Assembly: GCA_015680685.1 (NCBI GenBank)
Contig: MNCI01002654.1
Span: forward strand, 38,157 to 102,156
Reading direction: 5' to 3'
DNA length: 64,000 nt
Source of the DNA: Gnetum montanum
Lineage: Eukaryota > Streptophyta > Gnetopsida > Gnetales > Gnetaceae
This document shows positions 57,701-64,000 of this stretch, piece after piece. Position numbers and translations under genes: made by a program. The notes under the pieces were generated by a model that did no database searches, was not told the DNA's origin, and saw only the letters and a program-made list of their open reading frames with translations. Each line of letters begins with the position of its first letter. The stretch's first letter is position 1.

Positions 57701-58850
57701 TGGTATGCTCATAGTGGATGAGATGGGGATGATAGATTTTTACGATTTTTGACCCATTTTGATGCTTTCAAAAGCTCTAAAGGATTCTGGCAAGGTGTAG
57801 GGAATATCAGGCATTAGGAAATGGTCATTAGGCCATCAAGTTTGGTCATTTTTGGCTTCTTCCAATCTATCCAAATTAAGGATGAGGGACCCATCATGGA
57901 AGAATCCTTACCTAGTTTGGAACACATCAAATCCTAGATTTCAACTAGTTTTGACCAATTTTGACTAGGTTTTGTGAGGTTCTAAGGTTACTAGAGATGC
58001 TTAGAGGAGTTCTAGGTCATGTTGGGCCCACTTTGAAATAAAACCTATGCTAGATGAGTGTTCGAAGGCAAGAGTAAGTGTTAATCCCTTTCTTCCATTC
58101 TAGGCATTGTTGCCCTAATGTGGAAATCCATGGTACCTAGCCTTGCTCATCTTTTACCAAAATTTGGAAACTTGGGGTTGAAAAAGGTTAGTCTAGGTTA
58201 CTAAAAATAGAAAGATATTGTAATGCTAATGAATTTTTAGAAGAATGGACATGTTTCCATGTCAGGCATGGCATTCCTAGCATGGATGTATAAAATCAAG
58301 GTTGCCATAATGATTGAAGTGTCAAATTGGGCAAAAAATCTCAGCATTGATGCAAATTTTGGCCAAAAGTGAAGGCACATGGTAGGACCCACAATCCTTC
58401 AATTTAAAATTTTGAAACATGAAGTTTTTTCCGCCTAAAACCTAATGTGAAATAGAATTTCCCAGTTTTTTCTTTAGTACACTTGTAGTTATAGTGCACT
58501 GAATTAGAAGCTGGGATTGCATTTAGGTTTTAGATGGGTTTTATCAATCAATTTTTGTAAATTTTAATCATAATTATCATTCTTCAGCAAAAATGCATTG
58601 GAGGAGAGCTTTGACAGAGGTCCTTGTGGTAGCTACAACTAATCTTTAGCATGGAATCCTTCCATCTCCCCTATAGCCAACATAGAACTTCTATCTTCTT
58701 CCAATTTCTATCTTCCTCAACATTGAGCCTGTAATGGCACAAAAATAGAGAAGAGGAAAGAGAAAGAATACTACAATCCAAAGGATGGATGAAAATTCAA
58801 GGGAGTTAACAAGGGTTCCTAGGGTTATCTCCATTTAGGCCCCATATTTC
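54711..58850. other. Non-coding region dense in a CATGCTGGG-like motif
   Basis: No gene is recognised. 54950-55020 has CCATGATGCTAGTTTA repeats like those beside the Tat LTRs. From 55160 to 58300, variants of TTTCCATGCTGGG, CACACTAGGG and AGCATGGAAGA occur every 100-200 bp on both strands. The same motif family fills parts of the Tat LTRs. A run of 20 C stands at 57108-57127. The frames here are short and without family features. Confidence 0.5.
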
Positions 58851-60104
58851 ACTACTCCGAGGTAGGAGATTCTAGCTATTTTTGCCTTTATTTTTTGTGA
58901 TTTCTTTAGTCCTTTGTTTTTTAGATGTTGAGGCCATTTTTTCATAACTACTCCAGTAAAGGGATTAAAATGGGATTTTGATGAAATACCATCTCCTATT
59001 TTGGCTACTTCCATGTAGATATATAGTTGTTTTAGGTTTAGCTTTTTTAGATTTGATTTTGAAAATAGGGCTTGCAAGTTTGTGTTTTTTTCTCAAAATC
59101 TTGGAGTATGGAAATTTTTCTTCAGATCTAGGCCTTAGGATTTGTTAAATTTAAATTTTAACAAAATCCTACCCCATTATTTTATGTGAATTTAAATACA
59201 TTTTAATGAGTTTGGGTATTTTAACTATTTTAATGGCTATCTGAAATTTAGGCTTTGAGATTTTTCAAGTTTTGCTATGAAAAAGCAAGCAACATTGTGT
59301 ATTTTTTCTCGATGAAATAGCTGCATATGTATGAAATTAAAGGTTATGGATTTTTTATCCATTTGCTTAAGCTTCCTAATGTTATTGTCTCATTTAATTT
59401 GGCTTTGAAATGAGGAATTTATGGTTGTTTTCCTAATGTTGTGCAATTCAATTATTTGTGTTGCTTTTGTAATTTGATGTAGATTTGTGAAAATTTCATA
59501 AGAAAATGGAAATTTTTTTTGCTATTTCCTATTCATGGCTGCATAGTCCCTAGCTTCAGCTTTCCAATGTAGGTAGAATTACTCTGATTGGACTTCAAAT
59601 GAATTTTTTATGATTTTTTGATAAGGCTATGTGAATCATGGAAAAACTCATGGTTGTAGTACACTATGCAAAATAGAATCAGTTGATATGCTTAATTTTA
59701 GTTTTTTTATGGCTACATGGATTTTTTTAATTTTATCATACTTTTTTCTAAATTTATGCATAAGTTAGACTAAGATATAGTTTTGGCTATAAAGGCTATA
59801 AAATATGGTAATAATGCTTTCATGGAATTTCTTAATCCAATTTAGATAAACACCTTAGAGATTTTTACAAAGGTTAATTTCACCTCCAACTAGATGTTTT
59901 TTCATAATTTTCTAACTCTAATAGGTTGTATTTTTTTTTCTTTGACAAGTTGTAATAATGCTTTCTTGTGGAATTCCTTAAGAAAATTTAGATAAACACT
60001 TTAGAGCATTTTACAGATGCTAATTTCACCTCTAAATACATGTTTTATCTAAATTTTTTAAGAAATTCTAATTAGTCACAATGTTTTTGCTTTGTTTTAT
60101 GTAG
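58851..60104 (+). other. AT-rich DNA, possibly intron
   Basis: Long T-rich stretches with no coding pattern. It ends TTTTATGTAG, a good splice acceptor, directly before the first exon-like segment of the gene-like region. It could be a long intron or simply spacer. Confidence 0.35.
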
Positions 60105-63090
60105 GGTCTTCTTGAGGCCTATTCTCATCATAGCAAAGCTAGTTGGCATTTTGTACTACATTGATCCTCCCAAGACCAATACTCCACCACATGACATGCC
60201 TCTTGGGAAGCTTTCATTATGGTTTTGGATTGGGACAAGGATGATAGGATGATGCACAACTAGTTGATACCTGTTGATAGTAGGGATCAAACCCTTCCAT
60301 CTAGGACCTCCATACCACAGAAGAAAAGTAAAGGTGAACATATAGCTTCTAGTATTTTATGGCTTTAAGTTTTCTATTTCTTTTCTTGGTTTTTGAAATT
60401 TCTCATATGGATGCTAACCTTTGGCTATTGCTTTGTAGGACCTTCCACCTCAACTAATGTCACTATTCCACTTTCACATTCACATCATGAGGACACTCTC
60501 AACTTGAAGTTTGGTGATGTAACATCAGCACAAAAGTGGCTAAAGGGGTAGGCACCTAGATATGTTCAAGCAAACATCAAGTGTGTAGGTTTTCTTAATG
60601 TATTTATGGCACCTATTCCTTCCATTCCTACTATAGATATGTTGCATATTGTCAACTCCCTTGATGAGGAGGTTAGTCGCTTCAGCACCATCATCTAAGG
60701 TGTTAAGCTAAACATTGATGTTGGTGCTGGCCTCTTTTGTAACTTGTTTGGTGTCCCTGTAGATGGGCAAAGGTTCCCATAAGGACAATGAGAGAATTAG
60801 GCCATCTTGAGGAAGTTCTAGAGTGGCTTGGTGCTAGCATAGGCCACTCTAAAATTTTCATGGATAGCTTCACAAACCCTGATGCCAAGGAATCATATCC
60901 TTTGTTTAGGTCTCATGCATTCCCCAAACTAGTATCGGAAAAGAACATAACTGGCCTAGCACAGGGTGGACCTTTAAGAAGGTCTTAATGGAGGCATCAA
61001 ATTTGATTAGGCTACTACTTTGGCTATTGGGCTTCGAAAGAAGATCCTTAGACTCCATGTTGACACCTCTATGATAATCCATATGCACTTTGCATTTTTT
61101 GCAGGTTATCTAAAAAGGTTTGTAGAGTTTCAAGTGGTGTATAAGAATGGGCAATGGATTTCCCAAGACCCAAGCCAACTTTCTAGGCCTTGGATAAAGC
61201 ACATTTATCTAAAAGTATAGGCCTAGAACCCACTAGAGGGGATGGATGAAACATTATTCATCACCACTAAGAATATTGATGTTAGGTAATATGAGTCTCC
61301 AAATAGTGTTGATAATGATGAGCCCCTCTTGTTTTCTAGTAGTGTTCAAGATGCCAAATGACAATAGGTGGAGGCTAAAAGGATACCTAGAGAGAAACTC
61401 AAGAGGCCTATGGAGGAGGCACCCCTAGCATCAGATCAACCTACCTTGAAAAAGCTTAAGGTTAAGCTTAATCCATCATAGTAGGAAATTGTAGGTATGC
61501 TTTATTTAACTTTGGCTACTTCATGTTTTATACTTTTGTGGCTACTTTATGGTTTTATGTGTTGACTAGTTTTCTATGTGCTATGCTTATAGATAAGTGT
61601 CAGGTTATAGTAGCGCAAGCTACTGTAAAGGTAGAACAAAGGCATGCAGAAGAGGCACTCCTAAAGAAACCTATGGTTGAAGGACTTACCAATGTTAGTG
61701 TAGATTATCTAGATGCCTTGTTTCATGAGGTAGTACCATGTCCCTCTCCCATCATCATACTAAAGGAGGAGGAGGAGTTAGGTATGCTTATGACTTACTA
61801 TTTTCATTAGATTTCATTGGTTATATTTGGCTATCATCCTAACCTTTTGATGATTATTATGCTTATAGTAGTTCCTAAGACACTAGCACAAGCTCCCATC
61901 CCTAAGGTTTGTGCGAAACCATGGGTAGAGATCCTAGACAAAATTGACTTCCTGCGTGGTATGGCTAAGGACATCATCAATTGATTGCATCAGGTTGCAC
62001 CTAATATAGGTAAGGATTTTGGTCATAAGCTTTATTTACATTATGGCTATATTAGGTTTTGTCTTACGATTGTATTTTATGCTTTTTGTAGTATCGTATG
62101 TGGATTGCAACCTTGGTAGAGACATGGAGGTAGACTCCTTGAATAGACTTTCCTCTTATGTGTTTAGTGTACCCATGATGTTGTACTACACTATCACTAA
62201 TTTAACAATGTCATGCGCAAAATCTTCATGCAAACTAGAGAGGTCCAACGAATAGTTGTGGCCTTGACAGAAAAGGTTCAAAGGTAGGATGGTACTATTA
62301 GGGATCTTTGAGACCTTAAAGCCTTTGTAAAAGCCTAAGTGGCTAACTTGGGGTAGTTATAGACCAAGGAGATGACTTGGACCTATTACTGACATGTTGT
62401 TTAGGACAAAGTAGTGGTTATATGAGAGGTGGCAAAGCAACATATGCAGATGAACCTCATCTCCCAAAAGGTTAAGGACTAGAAGGATCATTGCACTTGG
62501 GTCTTAGAGTTAAGCAAGACACAAAATGTCCATAAGTGTCAATATAAGTCTGATTTTTGGGTCTACCAAAAATGGCTTAAGGAAAAGTCAATTGAACAAC
62601 ACAAGAGAGAACTGTTCATTCAAGGGATCTAACCAAAGAATGGTTATCAATGTTTTTGAAGTACACTTAAGGTGGAGCAATCCCCTACTCTTCAAATCAC
62701 TATGGTTGTGGGTGATACTACTACAACTAATCTTACTCATGAACCTCCTACTTGAACTCCTATAGATAAATTCGGCATTCTTTTTATGTTGATCTTGGGG
62801 ATGTTGACTAGGTCAACATGATAGAGGACTAGATCCTCCATCATTTTAAGAAAGGCCTTCTCCATTTACTCCTAGAAGTTATGGAGCCAAAATCTCTGTA
62901 GGTTTGATATATTCTATACTTTAGTCTTTGTTTTAAGTCATGATCTTGGCTATGGGTTACTAATTGGCTATATGTTGTTGCATTTTAGGCCTTAGGAGAC
63001 ATTGGCAACCCCAGTGGTGAGTGTGGGAAAGACCCATCACTTCCTCCTCTAGATGCTACTCAGAAAATTCCTTCAATCTAACCTATTAGC
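60105..63090 (+). pseudogene. Intron-containing gene-like region, function unknown
   Basis: Exon-like segments share one frame across four GT-AG gaps: 60334-60438, 61495-61592, 61782-61868 and 62010-62091 (82-105 bp). Each interrupts a codon after its first base (phase 1), with G before the GT. Peptides include LPSRTSIPQKKSK then GPSTSTNVTIPLSHSHHEDT across the first gap, GVKLNIDVGAGLFCNLFGVP near 60700, and VIVAQATVKVEQRHAEEALL near 61615. A later coiled-coil-like part runs to 62660 (IVVALTEKVQR, in a shifted frame). A fifth candidate gap is 62902-62988. In-frame stops (60550, 60698 and others) show decay. Family not recognised. It could be a captured host gene or an accessory ORF of a Tat element. 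Confidence 0.5.
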
Positions 63091-63599
63091 TATTTTTTTT
63101 CTTTATGTTAATGGCTATGATTAGCCAAAATTATGTTATGGATGATTATTATTTTGCATCATTGCTACACATTTTGGTTATGGCTACATGTTATGGACCT
63201 TTTGATTTTAAATTTGAATATTTTTTTTTATTTCTTGGCTATATGCATTTATAGTAGTAAATGTTATAAACATGGCTATATTTACATTTTGGTTGTAACA
63301 TTAAATCAATGTAATAATAGGTTAAACAAAAGAAGATATCATAATAAAATGAACTTTTGATAGTTTTAGGCCATCGCAGGCATAGGTTATATAGTTTTGT
63401 CAATTTAAGGCCATCACAGGCATAGGTTTAAAAATAAAGAATGATTGTAGAAAATAAGTAATAATGCAAATATATTTAGGCTACATGCATAGGCTATGTG
63501 CATAAAATAACAAAGATATAATAAGTTGCAAGAGAAAAAATAAGGCTATTTGGCTATCAATGTATTTGGTCATAGAGGCATGGGGAGGTTAAGGTAAAC
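63091..63599 (-). other. Post-protease spacer, non-coding
   Basis: AT-rich, with GGCCATCGCAGGCATAGGTT repeated (63370-63430). By position it parallels the T0 spacer at 24231-25020 in the opposite orientation. Confidence 0.45.
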
Positions 63600-64000
63600 T
63601 TTACTTGTGTAGACTCTTCCTAATATTTGCAAGATTAGGGAGTGAGTAAGACCTAGTCTGCGTAAGCTTGTATTCACCATCTCCTTTGATTATAATGTTA
63701 AAAGTGAGTTCATCCCATAATGTATCATAGTGCTTATCGTTATCATCGTTGGCTCTCTTGGGGTTTTGCTCTTCATGGCTAGGAGCTTCTTCTTGAAGCT
63801 CCACTTTAGACCCCTATTCTATATCTATGTTATTGATAGCTGGGGGAGTTACATTGTCATCATGAATGATGATTTCACCTTCCTTGTAAGGAAGGTGAAT
63901 TTCTTGATAGATGGGTGAGGAGATAGCTCATAACTGAGCCAACCAAGGCCTTTCCAGGATTAGGTTAGACCTTAGTGTCTCTTACACCACTAGGAAGCTT
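63600..64000 (-). pseudogene. Tat gypsy protease C-terminal region, partial
   Basis: The - strand enters from the right edge of the window with NLILERPWLAQL (protease end), then PYKEGEIIIHDDNVTPPA, and ends LPNLANIRKSLHK near 63601. It parallels T0 at 23940-24230 (GDEIIIHCDSAVPL ... ILKIKKHLHK). 63601-63804 is open for 67 codons. The rest of the element lies outside the window, or it could be the 5' part of T1 or T2. Confidence 0.65.

Overview
This window is transposon-filled plant nuclear DNA. I see no intact host gene, no rRNA or tRNA gene and no CRISPR array. Nearly everything recognisable is a decayed retroelement: Ty3/gypsy of the Tat and Athila lineages, Ty1/copia, a plant LINE, and an endogenous pararetrovirus of the Caulimoviridae type. 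The sequence is AT-rich and CpG-poor, reading frames are broken by stops, insertions are nested several deep, and the Athila LTRs have drifted about 10% apart. That fits a large seed-plant genome that removes old insertions slowly, such as a conifer or other gymnosperm. The taxon is an inference. Assembly gaps (18734-18841, 52475-52759) and single Ns mark joins, and three of those joins look faulty.

Layout. 1-13157: a decayed LINE (about 3854-9541, + strand) lies between two direct copies (335-3853 and 9542-12707) of a block carrying copia gag on the - strand; the second copy leads into a copia primer site and LTR end at 13145-13158. 13158-18536: AT-rich sequence, then a decayed - strand ORF with a coiled-coil end (16440-18490). 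18537-25020: a + strand Tat element (5' LTR, gag, protease), cut off at 25020. 25021-39986: a - strand Tat element (T1), split inside RNase H by a complete + strand Athila-like element (28735-38783) with a 5-bp target duplication. 39987-about 54710: a second - strand Tat element (T2) whose LTR interrupts T1. T2 is itself split by the pararetrovirus (43366-50217) and by a 2.5-kb solo LTR (50803-53310). 54711-60104: mostly non-coding, rich in a short CATGCTGGG-like motif. 60105-63090: a gene-like + strand region with four candidate introns, all in the same phase. 63600-64000: the end of a Tat protease on the - strand, running off the window.

Order of events. Because T1 and T2 belong to one family, each supplies the empty-site sequence for insertions in the other. 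The order reads: T1, then T2 and Athila into T1, then the pararetrovirus and the solo LTR into T2. The pararetrovirus is the most interesting content. On the - strand it has primer site, movement-protein-like ORF, capsid with zinc knuckle, protease, RT, RNase H, a further unrecognised ORF, and a TATA box with polyadenylation signal, in the order expected of a caulimovirid. It appears to have been opened near its primer site.
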